From Arthrobacter sp. Leaf234 (GTDB lineage: Bacteria; Actinomycetota; Actinomycetes; Actinomycetales; Micrococcaceae): 64,000 bases of DNA. This document shows positions 54,469-62,533 of this stretch, piece after piece (position 1 is the stretch's first letter; every line of letters begins with the position of its first letter). The notes beneath the pieces were generated by a model. It was not told where the DNA came from and searched no databases. It saw only the letters and a program-made list of their open reading frames with translations. The position numbers were made by a program, and so were the translations under genes. The stretch lies in assembly GCF_001422665.1 (NCBI RefSeq), contig NZ_LMLU01000005.1:62001-126000 (forward strand), written 5' to 3'.

Positions 54469-55074
54469 ATGAGGCAGTCACCCGCCGCACTCAACCGATC
54501 CTGGCTCGCCATCATCGGTGTGCTGCTCCTGCTCGGTGCCGCCGCACTCGTCGTGGCCACCGCAGGACTCCTCGACACCGTGATCCCCGGCGCGGCCGCT
54601 CCCGAGAACGGGACACCACTGCTCGCCGTCGACCCTGCGGCGACCGCCGCGGCACCCGCCGTCCTCGGTGGCGCCGCCGGCGTCGGCGTCCTGCTGGCCC
54701 TCCTGGGGCTGGCCTGGCTCGCGGCGCAGGTCCCCAGGCGTCGTCGGACCCGGACCTACCGGCTCCACGGAGCCGAGGACAACGGGCTCGTCACGATCAA
54801 CCCGGCCGTCCTCGAGGGAGCACTCAACGCGGACATCGAGCGCCTGCCGGGCGTGGAGAAGTCGCGGAGCGTGCTGCGGGGGAGTTCCACCGCGCCGGAC
54901 GTCACCATCCGCACCACGGTGGACCACCGTGCGTCCATCGGCGACACGGTACGTTCCATCCGCGGTGGCGCGGTGGAACGCCTCGCCGGATCGCTCGAGG
55001 CGATGCCCCGGACCGTCGCCATCATCGTCGACGTCAGCACCTCGACGTCGAGGACCAGGAACGTTACGCAGTAA
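54469..55074 (+). CDS. AmaP-like alkaline-shock membrane anchor protein
   Basis: A 201-aa protein with the same topology as the gene before it: helix 1 (WLAIIGVLLLLGAAALVVATAGLL), an external ~40-residue loop, helix 2 (GGAAGVGVLLALLGLAWLAAQV), a basic stop-transfer (PRRRRTRTYR) and a cytoplasmic domain (LEGALNADIERLPGVEKSRSVLRG, DVTIRTTVDHR, VAIIVDVSTS). It probably anchors the Asp23 proteins to the membrane, as AmaP does in Staphylococcus. GGAAAGGA precedes ATG. The two AmaP-like genes match the two Asp23-like genes. Confidence 0.82.
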   Translation: MRQSPAALNRSWLAIIGVLLLLGAAALVVATAGLLDTVIPGAAAPENGTPLLAVDPAATAAAPAVLGGAAGVGVLLALLGLAWLAAQVPRRRRTRTYRLHGAEDNGLVTINPAVLEGALNADIERLPGVEKSRSVLRGSSTAPDVTIRTTVDHRASIGDTVRSIRGGAVERLAGSLEAMPRTVAIIVDVSTSTSRTRNVTQ

Positions 55075-55135
55075 CGCCCGTTCCGGGATTTCCCGGGATC
55101 GGAGAACACCAGCAACCCAGCGGAAGGACACGCAC

Positions 55136-55330
55136 ATGAGCTTCATCGACAAGGCGAAGAACAAGGCCGAGGAACTGTCGGGCAAGGCCAAGGAGGCCGT
55201 GGGCGACGCCACCGACAACCACGATCTGAAGGCCGAGGGCCAGGCGGACCAGGCGTCGGCGACGACCAAGCAGGCCGGCGAGAACGTGAAGGACGCCGCG
55301 ACGAACGTCAAGGACGCCTTCAAGTCCTGA
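55136..55330 (+). CDS. CsbD family stress-response protein
   Basis: A 64-aa hydrophilic, Lys/Ala/Glu/Asp-rich helical protein: MSFIDKAKNKAEELSGKAKEAVGDATDN, with repeated KxxAxxAxD segments. CsbD proteins are sigma-B-type general stress proteins of unknown action. GGAAGGA precedes ATG. Last gene of the Asp23 run, followed by a terminator. Confidence 0.9.
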   Translation: MSFIDKAKNKAEELSGKAKEAVGDATDNHDLKAEGQADQASATTKQAGENVKDAATNVKDAFKS

Positions 55331-55342
55331 TCCTGTTCGGCT

Positions 55343-55373
55343 GAAGCCCCGGAGTGGACGGCTCCGGGGCTTC
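55343..55373 (+). terminator. Terminator of the Asp23-CsbD operon
   Basis: A perfect 12-bp stem GAAGCCCCGGAG / CTCCGGGGCTTC around a 7-base loop, 12 bases after the csbD stop. Confidence 0.9.
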
Positions 55374-55447
55374 TCCGTGTCCGGCGTCGGGCACGGACGG
55401 GGCGGGATGGAAGAATTGGCTGTACCCACCTGAACCAGGAGCAGACC

Positions 55448-55906
55448 ATGAATCCCCGCACGCTCTTCCGTATCGTCGCCGTGGCCGAGGCGGTGACCTG
55501 GGCCTTCCTCCTGCTGGGCATGTTCCTCAAGTACGTCACGCGCACCACGGAGGCCCTCGTGCCACCCGCGGGTGCCGTCCACGGCTTCGTGTTCCTCTGC
55601 TTCGTGGTGACCACGGTCTTCATCTGGATCAACCAGCGCTGGTCGGTGATGACGGGCCTGCTCGGCCTCGCTTCCGCGATCGTCCCCTTCGCGACCGTCC
55701 CCTTCGAGCGGTGGATCGAACGCCGCGGCCGGCTGGGCGGTGGGTGGCGCCTGGCCCCGGGTGCCGAGGCACCCCGGAATCCCGCGGAGCAGGTGCAGGC
55801 CTGGGTGCTGCGGAGCCCGATCGTGGCCCTGCTCGTCGCGATCGTCGGGATCTCGGTCGTCTTCACCGTCCTGCTGCTCGTCGGCCCGCCCGGTTCGTCG
55901 AGCTGA
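55448..55906 (+). CDS. DUF3817 family membrane protein
   Basis: A 152-aa protein with about four helices. The DUF3817 signature is visible: FRIVAVAEAVTWAFLLLGMFLKYV, then GAVHGFVFLCFVVTTVFI and FATVPFERWIERRGRL. An extra C-terminal helix (SPIVALLVAIVGISVVFTVLLLV) follows. Relatives are found throughout actinobacteria with no proven role. CAGGAGCAG precedes ATG by 5 bases. Confidence 0.88.
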   Translation: MNPRTLFRIVAVAEAVTWAFLLLGMFLKYVTRTTEALVPPAGAVHGFVFLCFVVTTVFIWINQRWSVMTGLLGLASAIVPFATVPFERWIERRGRLGGGWRLAPGAEAPRNPAEQVQAWVLRSPIVALLVAIVGISVVFTVLLLVGPPGSSS

Positions 55907-55913
55907 GGCGGGC

Positions 55914-56393
55914 ATGCTGGATCTCGCGGACACCACCGACGACGAACGCTTCTTCCTCCACAGCGGGCGGCGCTGGCGGAAGACCGATCCCACCCTTCCC
56001 GCGGATGTGCGGGCCCGGCTGATGTCCCACCTCGGCCGCGGCCGCTCGGGCGTCCGCACCAGTGCCAAGGGTGACGACGGCGCAGCACTGCCGCGCGCGC
56101 GGCGGACCGTGCAGCTCGCGAAGGAGGGACTCGGCGAACGCGGGACCGCCTGGTGGGACCAGACCGCGGCCGAGCGCGAGGCCCGCTGGACCGCCGCCCT
56201 CGAGGAACTCGATGCCCTGCACCCGAAACGGCCCGAGCCGGCCGACCGGGTGGATCGCGCGGATCGGGCCCAGCAGTCGAACCACAGTGAGCACCCGGAG
56301 CGGGCCGAGCCTCCGAAGCAGCCGGGCCGCGCACAGGGCCGGACCGGGAAGCGCGACGGCGGTTCGGCCCCGCAACATCCCGGGCATGCCTGA
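55914..56393 (+). CDS. Conserved actinobacterial protein (often labelled 'biopolymer transporter Tol')
   Basis: A 159-aa soluble, arginine-rich protein. DDERFFLHSGRRWRKTDPTLPADVRARLMSHLGRGRSGVRT and LAKEGLGERGTAWWDQTAAEREARWTAALEELDAL are conserved in this group. The C-terminal ~45 residues are low-complexity (DRVDRADRAQQ, HPERAEPP). The Tol label used in databases has no support here: there is no membrane segment. It begins 8 bases after the DUF3817 stop and overlaps the next gene by 8 bases. Confidence 0.8.
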   Translation: MLDLADTTDDERFFLHSGRRWRKTDPTLPADVRARLMSHLGRGRSGVRTSAKGDDGAALPRARRTVQLAKEGLGERGTAWWDQTAAEREARWTAALEELDALHPKRPEPADRVDRADRAQQSNHSEHPERAEPPKQPGRAQGRTGKRDGGSAPQHPGHA

Positions 56394-56655
56394 TCACCCG
56401 TCCGAGAGCGAGCTTCGGGCGGAGATCCTCCGCATCGCGGAGCAGCGCGGGCCGGAGAAGACGCTGTGCCCGTCGGACGCGGCGCGGAGTATCGACGGCG
56501 GGACGTGGCGGGACCTCATGCCGGCCGCCCGCCGGCTGGCCTTCGACCTGGCCGCGGAGGGGCGGGTGGAGGTCACGCAGCACGGCGAGGGCGTGGACCG
56601 CGATGCCCGCGGTCCCATCCGGATCCGCTGGGTCGGCCCGCCCGGATCGGCGTGA
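56386..56655 (+). CDS. DUF3253 family protein
   Basis: An 89-aa protein with the DUF3253 winged-helix-like pattern: LRAEILRIAEQRGPEKTLCPSDAARSIDGGTWRDLMPAARRLAFDLAAEGRVEVTQHGE, then GPIRIRW. The fold resembles small DNA-binding wings, but no DNA binding is shown. It overlaps the preceding gene by 8 bases and is followed by a strong terminator. DUF3253 and the previous family are frequent neighbours. Confidence 0.87.
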   Translation: MPDHPSESELRAEILRIAEQRGPEKTLCPSDAARSIDGGTWRDLMPAARRLAFDLAAEGRVEVTQHGEGVDRDARGPIRIRWVGPPGSA

Positions 56656-56696
56656 CCCTTCCCGGGCGGGCGCTCGGCGGGACGGCCGGGACGTAC

Positions 56697-56738
56697 GGAA
56701 GCCGCCGTCGGCACCGGTAGGCGCCGACGGCGGCTTCC
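56697..56738. terminator. Terminator after the DUF3253 gene
   Basis: A 16-bp perfect stem (GGAAGCCGCCGTCGGC with its complement) and a short loop, between the DUF3253 gene and the convergent anchor-like ORF. Confidence 0.85.
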
Positions 56739-56759
56739 CGCCACCCTGCCGAAATGCGG

Positions 56760-57092
56760 CTACGAGGCCTTCGCCGTGCTCCGGCGGACGGCGTAGGTTC
56801 CGCCCGCCGCGGCCACGAGGACCAGTCCGCCGCCCAGGGCGATCATGCCGGTGGTGTTCGACGAGGCCTCCCCGGCCACGCCGGTATCCGCGCCGCCGGA
56901 CAGCATGGCGCCCATCTGGGTCCTGGCCAGGGTTCCGCAGAGCGCGGGGGAGGTGGCGCCCAGGGGGAGGTCCGTCGCAGCCGGCGCCGTCCCCACCGAA
57001 TCGGTCTCGGCCGTGCAACCCGGGGTGCGCCCCCGGTCCTCATCCTGACGCGGGCCGGCCGCGTGGCACAGCGGCCGGCGGACCCGGTGCAT
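56760..57092 (-). pseudogene. Surface-anchor-like C-terminal fragment
   Basis: A 110-codon frame whose last 35 residues look like the membrane anchor of a secreted protein (TGMIALGGGLVLVAAAGGTYAVRRSTAKAS: one helix and a basic tail). The part before it (TAETDSVGTAPAATDLPLGATSPALCGTL) has good coding composition. The first ~30 residues do not form a signal peptide, no LPxTG motif is present and no ribosome site is seen. It is probably the 3' remnant of a larger surface-protein gene; a short intact protein is less likely. It lies just downstream of the GH43 gene. Confidence 0.4.
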
Positions 57093-57119
57093 GCCGTGAC
57101 ACCACCCGGATCGCCCGTG

Positions 57120-58112
57120 TCACTCCTGCGTGAACTGCAGGTCGGAGCCCTGCCACTCGACGGGTTCGGCGTGCATCGACCGGTAGGTGACCGCGGCGTC
57201 CCAGCTGTGGAAGAGCAGGTAGGTGGTGCCGTCGGGTGCCGTCGCGAGGTCCTGCCCGCCCGGCCCGATGTAGCGGTCCCCGCCGAACGAGTCGGAGGAG
57301 AGGATGGGCTCGGGGGACTTCTCCCACGGGCCTTCCAGTGCCGGGGCGGTTGCATACCCCACGTTGTACGAGCTGTCCCCGTAGAAGTTGCTGGAGTACA
57401 GGAGGGCGAAGCCGTCGTCGCGCGGGACCACGGTCGGCGCCTCGACCAGCAGGCCCTCCCAGTCCAGGGTCTGCTTGACGAGCTTCGTGGTCGGTCCTGC
57501 CAGCGCCAGGCCGTCGGCCGAGAGCGGTGCCGTCTGGATCCAGGTGTCCTTGTCGCAGCAGTTGCCGTCGTTCTTCCAGACGAGATTCAGGCCGGTGTCC
57601 GTGGCGAACGTGCTGGCGTCGATCGCGCCGCCCTCGTCCTCCGGGCACACCAGCATCCGGTCACCGGCCACCGTGAAGGGTCCCGCCGGATCGGTGGACG
57701 TCGCCACGCCGATGCACTGGAGGGCGGGCTCGAAGTTCGTCGTGGTGAAGTACAGGACGAACTGCCCGTCCGCCACCTCGGTCACCTCGGGCGCCCAGGT
57801 CTTGCCCGGGATGGTCCAGGACGGCAGCTCCGGCAGGGCGTCGTCGTCGAGCATCTCCCACTCGAGGAGGTCGGTCGATGTCGCGACCTGGACGTTCTTC
57901 CGGTTGCCGGCGGAGGCGTACGCGTAATAGACGCCGTCCACCTCGAGGATGTCCGGGTCCGCGAACTCCTCGTCGAGAACCCGGGTGGGGTTCGCCTCCT
58001 CGGTCGGGGCGGCGTCGTCGGGAGTGTCCGACGGCGAGCAGCCGGCGGTCGCTGCGGCGAGCGCACCGACCGCCAGCAGGCCGAGGACCCGGCGCAGGAG
58101 CGGAGGGATCAC
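57120..58112 (-). CDS. Glycoside hydrolase family 43 lipoprotein
   Basis: A 330-aa exported five-bladed beta-propeller enzyme. The lipoprotein signal is LGLLAVGALAAATAGC, with the modified cysteine at residue 25. The GH43 catalytic base lies in EEFADPDILEVDGVYYAYAS. A second acidic site is in TWAPEVTEV, and the later acid may be in LLVEAPTVV. The substrate is expected to be an arabinan, arabinoxylan or galactan side chain. GTG 58112 overlaps the stop of the permease gene (GTGA), so it is the last gene of the ABC operon. Being lipid-anchored, it would trim oligosaccharides at the cell surface before import. Confidence 0.87.
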   Translation of the reverse strand: MIPPLLRRVLGLLAVGALAAATAGCSPSDTPDDAAPTEEANPTRVLDEEFADPDILEVDGVYYAYASAGNRKNVQVATSTDLLEWEMLDDDALPELPSWTIPGKTWAPEVTEVADGQFVLYFTTTNFEPALQCIGVATSTDPAGPFTVAGDRMLVCPEDEGGAIDASTFATDTGLNLVWKNDGNCCDKDTWIQTAPLSADGLALAGPTTKLVKQTLDWEGLLVEAPTVVPRDDGFALLYSSNFYGDSSYNVGYATAPALEGPWEKSPEPILSSDSFGGDRYIGPGGQDLATAPDGTTYLLFHSWDAAVTYRSMHAEPVEWQGSDLQFTQE

Positions 58113-58999
58113 CCCTTGACCCCGGACCGTGAGACGCCCTCGATGATGAAGCGCTGGAGGAACACGAAGAGCGCGAGGACGGGAAGGCTGGCGATCACGG
58201 CACCGGCCATGAGGAGGTCGTACCGGACCGCGTTCGCCGACTGCAGCGTCGACAGGCCGGGGGGCAGCGTCTGCACCTCGGGTGTGAAGAGCACGTAGAC
58301 GGGCCACAGGAAGTCGTTCCAGTTGCCCAGGAAGGCCAGCAGTGCGAGCGTCGCCATGGCGGGCTTGGCGAGCGGCAGGATGATCCGGGTGAACATCTGG
58401 AAGCGGTTGGCGCCGTCGATCCGCGCCGCCTCCTCCAGGTCGTCCGGCAGCGAGATGAAGAACTGCCGCATGAAGAACACACCGAACGCCGAGGCCGCCG
58501 TGGGTACGATGATCGCGATCAGCGAGTTCAGCCAGCCGAGTTCGCTGACGAGCAGGTAGTTCGGGATGACCAGGATCACCGGGGGGACCAGCAGGGTGGC
58601 GACGATGACCGCGAAGACGATCTTCTTCCCGCGGAAGTTCATCCGTGCCAGCGGGTACGCGGCCAGCGACGCGGTGACCACGACGAGCGCGGAGTGGATG
58701 ATCGCGGCCAGCATGCTGTTCGCGAACCACCGCAGGACCGGCGTGTTGGTCCCTGGCGCGAGGATCTCCTTGTACGCGTCGAGCGAGAAGGGATTCGGGA
58801 TCCACGACGGCGGGATCGCTGTCGCCTCGCTCCGCGTCTTGAACGACGTCACGATCATGAAGATGAGCGGGCTGACGAAGATCAGCGCCACCAGCGCGAG
58901 GAGGACGATCTTCAGGACGGTCCGGGGCTGGAGCCTGCGCTGCGGCTTCTCCGCAGGGCCGGCCCCCCGGGGGGTGCGTGTCTCGACACTCGAGCTCAT
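58109..58999 (-). CDS. Carbohydrate ABC transporter permease (MalG type)
   Basis: A 296-aa inner-membrane subunit with six helices. The ATPase-contact EAA loop is EEAARIDGANRFQMFTRIILPLAKPA. An N-terminal cytoplasmic segment of ~30 residues precedes the first helix, and the protein ends FIIEGVSRSGVKG, typical of the CUT1 family. It overlaps the MalF-type gene by 4 bases and the GH43 gene by 4 bases. Confidence 0.93.
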   Translation of the reverse strand: MSSSVETRTPRGAGPAEKPQRRLQPRTVLKIVLLALVALIFVSPLIFMIVTSFKTRSEATAIPPSWIPNPFSLDAYKEILAPGTNTPVLRWFANSMLAAIIHSALVVVTASLAAYPLARMNFRGKKIVFAVIVATLLVPPVILVIPNYLLVSELGWLNSLIAIIVPTAASAFGVFFMRQFFISLPDDLEEAARIDGANRFQMFTRIILPLAKPAMATLALLAFLGNWNDFLWPVYVLFTPEVQTLPPGLSTLQSANAVRYDLLMAGAVIASLPVLALFVFLQRFIIEGVSRSGVKG

Positions 59000-59973
59000 C
59001 GGGCGTCCTTCCGTTCGCGGAACAGCCAGAAGACCACGAGGCTCAGGCAGATGAGGAAGAGGGTCAGGACGTAGCTCATGGCGGCTGCGCTGCCCATCTG
59101 GAAGTTACGGAGGCCCGTGTCCGCGATCTGGTAGATCGCGGTGCGGGTCTCCCTGCCCGGGCCGCCCTGGGTGATCAGGTAGGACTGCCCGAACATGTTC
59201 ACCGACGCGATCAGCGTGGTGAGGGTCACGAAGGACAGCACCGGCCGGAGTCCTGGCAGCGTCACATTGACGAACTGCTGCCACGGACTGGCCCCGTCCA
59301 TGCGGGCGGCCTCGTAGAGCTCCGAGGGGATGTCCTGCAGGCCGGCCAGGTAGATGACGGCATTGAAGCCGAGGGTCCACCACACGGTCACCCCGACGAG
59401 GGCCACCCAGGCGGCCGGGGTGGAGGTGGTCCAGGCGATGTCGTCCGGCAGGCCGATCAGGCCGAGGTAGTAGTTGACGAGGCCGATGTTGTTGTCGAGC
59501 AGGTAGCGCCACATCACGGCGACGACGGCGACGCCCAGGACGTAGGGCGCGAAGTAGATGGCGCGGAAGAAGTTGCGGCCCGGGAACTTCTTCGCCATGA
59601 GCAGTGCCACGGCGAGCGGGATGGTGAGCAGGAGCGGCACGCTGAACAGGGTGAAGATGCCGGTGGCGCGCACCGATCCCCAGAAGTTGGTGAACTGCCC
59701 GCTGCCGGACCGGAAGAGCTCGGCATAGTTCTCGAGGCCGACGAAGGGCTTGAGCGGGCGCGTGTAGTCCCAGGTGTGCAGGCTGATCCAGGCGCCGAAG
59801 ACGATCGGGACGAGCACGAAGGCGATGAACAGGACCAGGTACGGGGCCAGGAAGAGCCAGGGCGTGGCTGCCGCCTGCTTGCGGATCTCACGGGACGGCG
59901 ACGCCGTCCCCGACGGGCGGGGTGCCCCCTTGCGTGCGGGGGCACCCCCTTCTCGTTCCCTCAGCGTGGTCAT
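58996..59973 (-). CDS. Carbohydrate ABC transporter permease (MalF type)
   Basis: A 325-aa inner-membrane subunit: TPWLFLAPYLVLFIAFVLVPIVFGAWISLHTWD as first helix, an external loop LKPFVGLENYAELFRSG, and the EAA loop YEAARMDGASPWQQFVNVTLPGLRP. CUT1 family. It begins 5 bases after the binding-protein stop and overlaps the MalG gene. No ATPase gene is in the operon. Confidence 0.93.
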   Translation of the reverse strand: MTTLREREGGAPARKGAPRPSGTASPSREIRKQAAATPWLFLAPYLVLFIAFVLVPIVFGAWISLHTWDYTRPLKPFVGLENYAELFRSGSGQFTNFWGSVRATGIFTLFSVPLLLTIPLAVALLMAKKFPGRNFFRAIYFAPYVLGVAVVAVMWRYLLDNNIGLVNYYLGLIGLPDDIAWTTSTPAAWVALVGVTVWWTLGFNAVIYLAGLQDIPSELYEAARMDGASPWQQFVNVTLPGLRPVLSFVTLTTLIASVNMFGQSYLITQGGPGRETRTAIYQIADTGLRNFQMGSAAAMSYVLTLFLICLSLVVFWLFRERKDAR

Positions 59974-59978
59974 GGTGC

Positions 59979-61292
59979 TTACTCCCCGAACGACGCTTTG
60001 TTCTCTTCCATGAGCTTCGAGGCGTTGTCCGCTGCCTCGGTCATGGCGTCCTCCGGCGACTCCTCGCCGAGGACGGCCTTGCTGACGGCGACCTCGAGGG
60101 TCTCCGTCTGCACGGCCCCGATGCCGGGGACGGCCGGGAGGAACCGCATGGAGTCGATCTGCTCGGCGATGGGAGCCTGGGGGAGGCCCTCGAGGGCGCC
60201 GGCGGCACGGACGGACTCACGGGCGGGGATCATGCCCGAACCGGCCCATTCGGCCGAGTTCTCGCTCAGCCACGCGATGAACACCTTGGCGGCGTTCTGC
60301 TTGTCCGGGTCCGGCTGCGCCTGGCGGGGGAGGAAGAAGTTGTGCGAGTTGGCCCAGACGGCCTGCTCGTCCCCGATGGTGGGGATGGGAGCCGCCGCGT
60401 ACGGCAGGCCGGACGCGTCGAGGTCGTTGACCTGCCAGATGCCGTCCCAGGTGATCGACGTCTCGCCGTTCTTGAACGCGACGTACTGCGAGTCGATCGC
60501 CACGGACGAGGGGCTGTAGCCGTCCTCGACGATGCTCCGCTGCCAGTCGATGGCCTCGAGGCCTTCCGGCGAGGCGAAGTTGGCCTTGGATGCCTCGGCG
60601 TCAAACGGTTCGTTGCCGTACTGCCACTGGAGCGAGAGGTTCATCAGGTGGCTCGGCCACAGGGTCGGCATCCAGAACGGGTTCTCGTAGCCGGCGGCCT
60701 GGAGCTTGGTGAGCGCGTCCTCGAAGGACGCGGCGTCGGTGGGGGCCTCGGTGATTCCGGCCTTCTCGAAGTGCTCCGTGTTGTAGTACATGGCCAGGGA
60801 GTGGACATCCAGGGGGATGCCGAAGCGCTCGTCCTGGTAGACGCCTGCGTCCCAGACCTCCTTGGTGAAGTCGTCGCCGCTCAGTTCCAGCGTCTCCGCG
60901 AGGTCGTCGACCGGGACGATCACGTTGCGCGCGGCCATCGTGGAGAGCTGGTCGAGGTGCATGACGCCGACGTCCGGTCCCTCGCCGGCCGTCACGGCCG
61001 CCGGGAGGCGCTGGTAGAAGTCCGCCCACTGCATGGTGTTCGAGCTGACCTTGATGTTCTCGTGCTCGGCGTTGAAGTCCTCGATCATCTGTTCCATGAA
61101 CGGTCCGTCGCCGCCCGTGAACCCGTTCCAGAAGGAGAGTTCCACCGCGGGTCCGGTGTATTCGCCGGTGAACTCGCTGGCGGCCTCTTCGCCACCGGAG
61201 CCGCCGCAGGCGGTCAGTCCGAGCAGCGCGACGGCGCCGATGGCCGTTGCAGCCCTCAGGCGCCCGCGCAGGGATCGCTTCGTATGGATCAT
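59979..61292 (-). CDS. Carbohydrate ABC transporter substrate-binding lipoprotein
   Basis: A 437-aa CUT1-family solute-binding protein. The lipoprotein signal is RAATAIGAVALLGLTAC, with the cysteine at residue 29. ELSFWNGFTGGDGPFMEQMIEDFNAEH is the typical first lobe of sugar-binding proteins (family 1), and GIPLDVHSLAMYYNTEHFEKAG supplies the hinge region. ATG 61292 has AGGAGGAC 4 bases upstream; the frame extends 9 codons further. First gene of a four-gene operon with two permeases and a GH43 enzyme, under the palindromic operator at 61354. It probably binds a hemicellulose- or galactoside-derived oligosaccharide. Confidence 0.93.
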   Translation of the reverse strand: MIHTKRSLRGRLRAATAIGAVALLGLTACGGSGGEEAASEFTGEYTGPAVELSFWNGFTGGDGPFMEQMIEDFNAEHENIKVSSNTMQWADFYQRLPAAVTAGEGPDVGVMHLDQLSTMAARNVIVPVDDLAETLELSGDDFTKEVWDAGVYQDERFGIPLDVHSLAMYYNTEHFEKAGITEAPTDAASFEDALTKLQAAGYENPFWMPTLWPSHLMNLSLQWQYGNEPFDAEASKANFASPEGLEAIDWQRSIVEDGYSPSSVAIDSQYVAFKNGETSITWDGIWQVNDLDASGLPYAAAPIPTIGDEQAVWANSHNFFLPRQAQPDPDKQNAAKVFIAWLSENSAEWAGSGMIPARESVRAAGALEGLPQAPIAEQIDSMRFLPAVPGIGAVQTETLEVAVSKAVLGEESPEDAMTEAADNASKLMEENKASFGE

Positions 61293-61350
61293 GGTGTCCT
61301 CCTCGTTGAAAACGTGCACGCCGCGTAGTGAGTGGCGCGGCGTGTGACCG

Positions 61351-61379
61351 AGCTTACAGCGCTGTAAAAAAACTGTCCA
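61351..61379 (-). promoter_or_regulatory. Promoter and LacI operator of the oligosaccharide ABC operon
   Basis: On the minus strand: TGGACA, a spacer of exactly 17 bases, TAAGCT. The perfect 14-bp palindrome TTACAGCGCTGTAA (61354-61367) covers most of the -10 box and the 3' half of the spacer, so a bound LacI-family repressor would block RNA polymerase. The site is also 95 bases before the divergent lacI-type gene and could give autoregulation. Confidence 0.82.
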
Positions 61380-61462
61380 GAGTCCCTTTCCGGTCCTGTT
61401 CCGGAGGCGACGGGGCGGATTGCCACCCGTCCTAGACTTGGGGTGAGCCCGAGGAGCAGCAG

Positions 61463-62491
61463 ATGAGAAAAGTCCGACTCGCCGATGTGGCAGCGGTCGC
61501 CGGCGTATCGATGAAGACAGTGTCGAACGTCGTCCACGACTACCCCCACGTGACGCCCGAGATGCGGCGGAAGGTCCAGCAGGCCATCGACGAGCTCGGG
61601 TACAAGCCCAATCTCACCGCGCGGCGCCTGGCGACGGGGAAGACCGGCATGATCGCCCTGGCCATCCCCGAGATCGACCACCCCTACTTCTCGGAGCTCT
61701 CCCGGTACATCGCCGAGGAGGCGAGCGCACGCGGCTACCGGGTGCTGGTCGAGCAGACCCTGAGCAACCCTGCCGCGGAGCGCGCGGTGCTGAACGACCG
61801 CGAGGCCGGGGTGGTCGACGGCGTCATCTTCCACCCCGTCAGCATGAACTCGATGGAGGTCGCGAGGCTCAAGCGGGACGTCCCGGTGGTGCTGCTCGGT
61901 GAGTCCACCATGCCCGTCACCGCGGACCACGTGATGATCGACAACGTCGTCGCGGCCCAGGAGGGCGTGGCGCACCTGCTGGCGCAGGGCAGGCGGCGGA
62001 TCGCCTTCCTCGGCGTGGTCGAGGGCGACGTCACCGGATCCACGGACCAGCGGCTCCTCGGCTACCAGCAGGGCCTGGTCGACGCGCGCATGCCGCTCGA
62101 TCCCCGGTTGATCCTGTCGGTCACCGACTTCACGCCCGAGGAGAGCGCCCGCGCGGTCCGGGAGGCACTGGCGGCGGGGCTCGGCTTCGACGGCCTGGTC
62201 TGCCGTGACGACCGCTTCGCCACGGGTGCGCTCTACGCCCTCCGGACCGCCGGCGTGGGCGTGCCGGAGGATGTCGCCGTCGTCGGCTGGGACGACACCG
62301 AACTGGGACGCTGGGCCACGCCGACCCTGACGTCGATCGCCCCGGACAAGCGTGAGCTGGCCGCAACCGCCCTGCAGCTCCTGGGCGAGCGGATCGACGG
62401 GTACCAGGGCATCGGCCGCCACCGCATCGTCTCCCACTCGCTGATCGTGCGGGAGAGCGCCCCGCTCGCGGCAGCCGTCCTGTCATCGTGA
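61463..62491 (+). CDS. LacI-family transcriptional regulator
   Basis: A 342-aa repressor. The N-terminal helix-turn-helix and hinge helix read VRLADVAAVAGVSMKTVSNVVHDYPHVTPEMRRKVQQAIDELGYKPNLTARRLATG. The periplasmic-binding-protein-like sensor domain includes IALAIPEIDHPYFSELSRYI, RRRIAFLGVVEGD and VAVVGWDDTELGRWATPTLTSI. The hinge motif LTARRLATGK is standard for CG-centred palindromes. It is divergent from the ABC operon and upstream of the GH2 gene; both are preceded by nearly identical palindromes, most likely its binding sites. Confidence 0.93.
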   Translation: MRKVRLADVAAVAGVSMKTVSNVVHDYPHVTPEMRRKVQQAIDELGYKPNLTARRLATGKTGMIALAIPEIDHPYFSELSRYIAEEASARGYRVLVEQTLSNPAAERAVLNDREAGVVDGVIFHPVSMNSMEVARLKRDVPVVLLGESTMPVTADHVMIDNVVAAQEGVAHLLAQGRRRIAFLGVVEGDVTGSTDQRLLGYQQGLVDARMPLDPRLILSVTDFTPEESARAVREALAAGLGFDGLVCRDDRFATGALYALRTAGVGVPEDVAVVGWDDTELGRWATPTLTSIAPDKRELAATALQLLGERIDGYQGIGRHRIVSHSLIVRESAPLAAAVLSS

Positions 62492-62499
62492 GGTTGCCT

Positions 62500-62513
62500 T
62501 TACAGCGCTGAAA
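62500..62513 (+). promoter_or_regulatory. Second LacI operator, upstream of the GH2 gene
   Basis: TTACAGCGCTGAAA matches the palindrome at 61354 in 12 of 14 positions, with the same TTACAGCGCTG core. It lies 21 bases before the GH2 start and 9 bases after the lacI stop. TTGCCT just upstream may be a -35 box. Confidence 0.75.
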
Positions 62514-62533
62514 ATGTGCGGCAGGATATCGGC

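Noticed and set aside
54478-57018. An 846-codon open frame on the minus strand
   Set aside because: It is antisense to the AmaP-like, CsbD, DUF3817 and DUF3253 genes. There is no recognisable domain, and it crosses two strong terminators.
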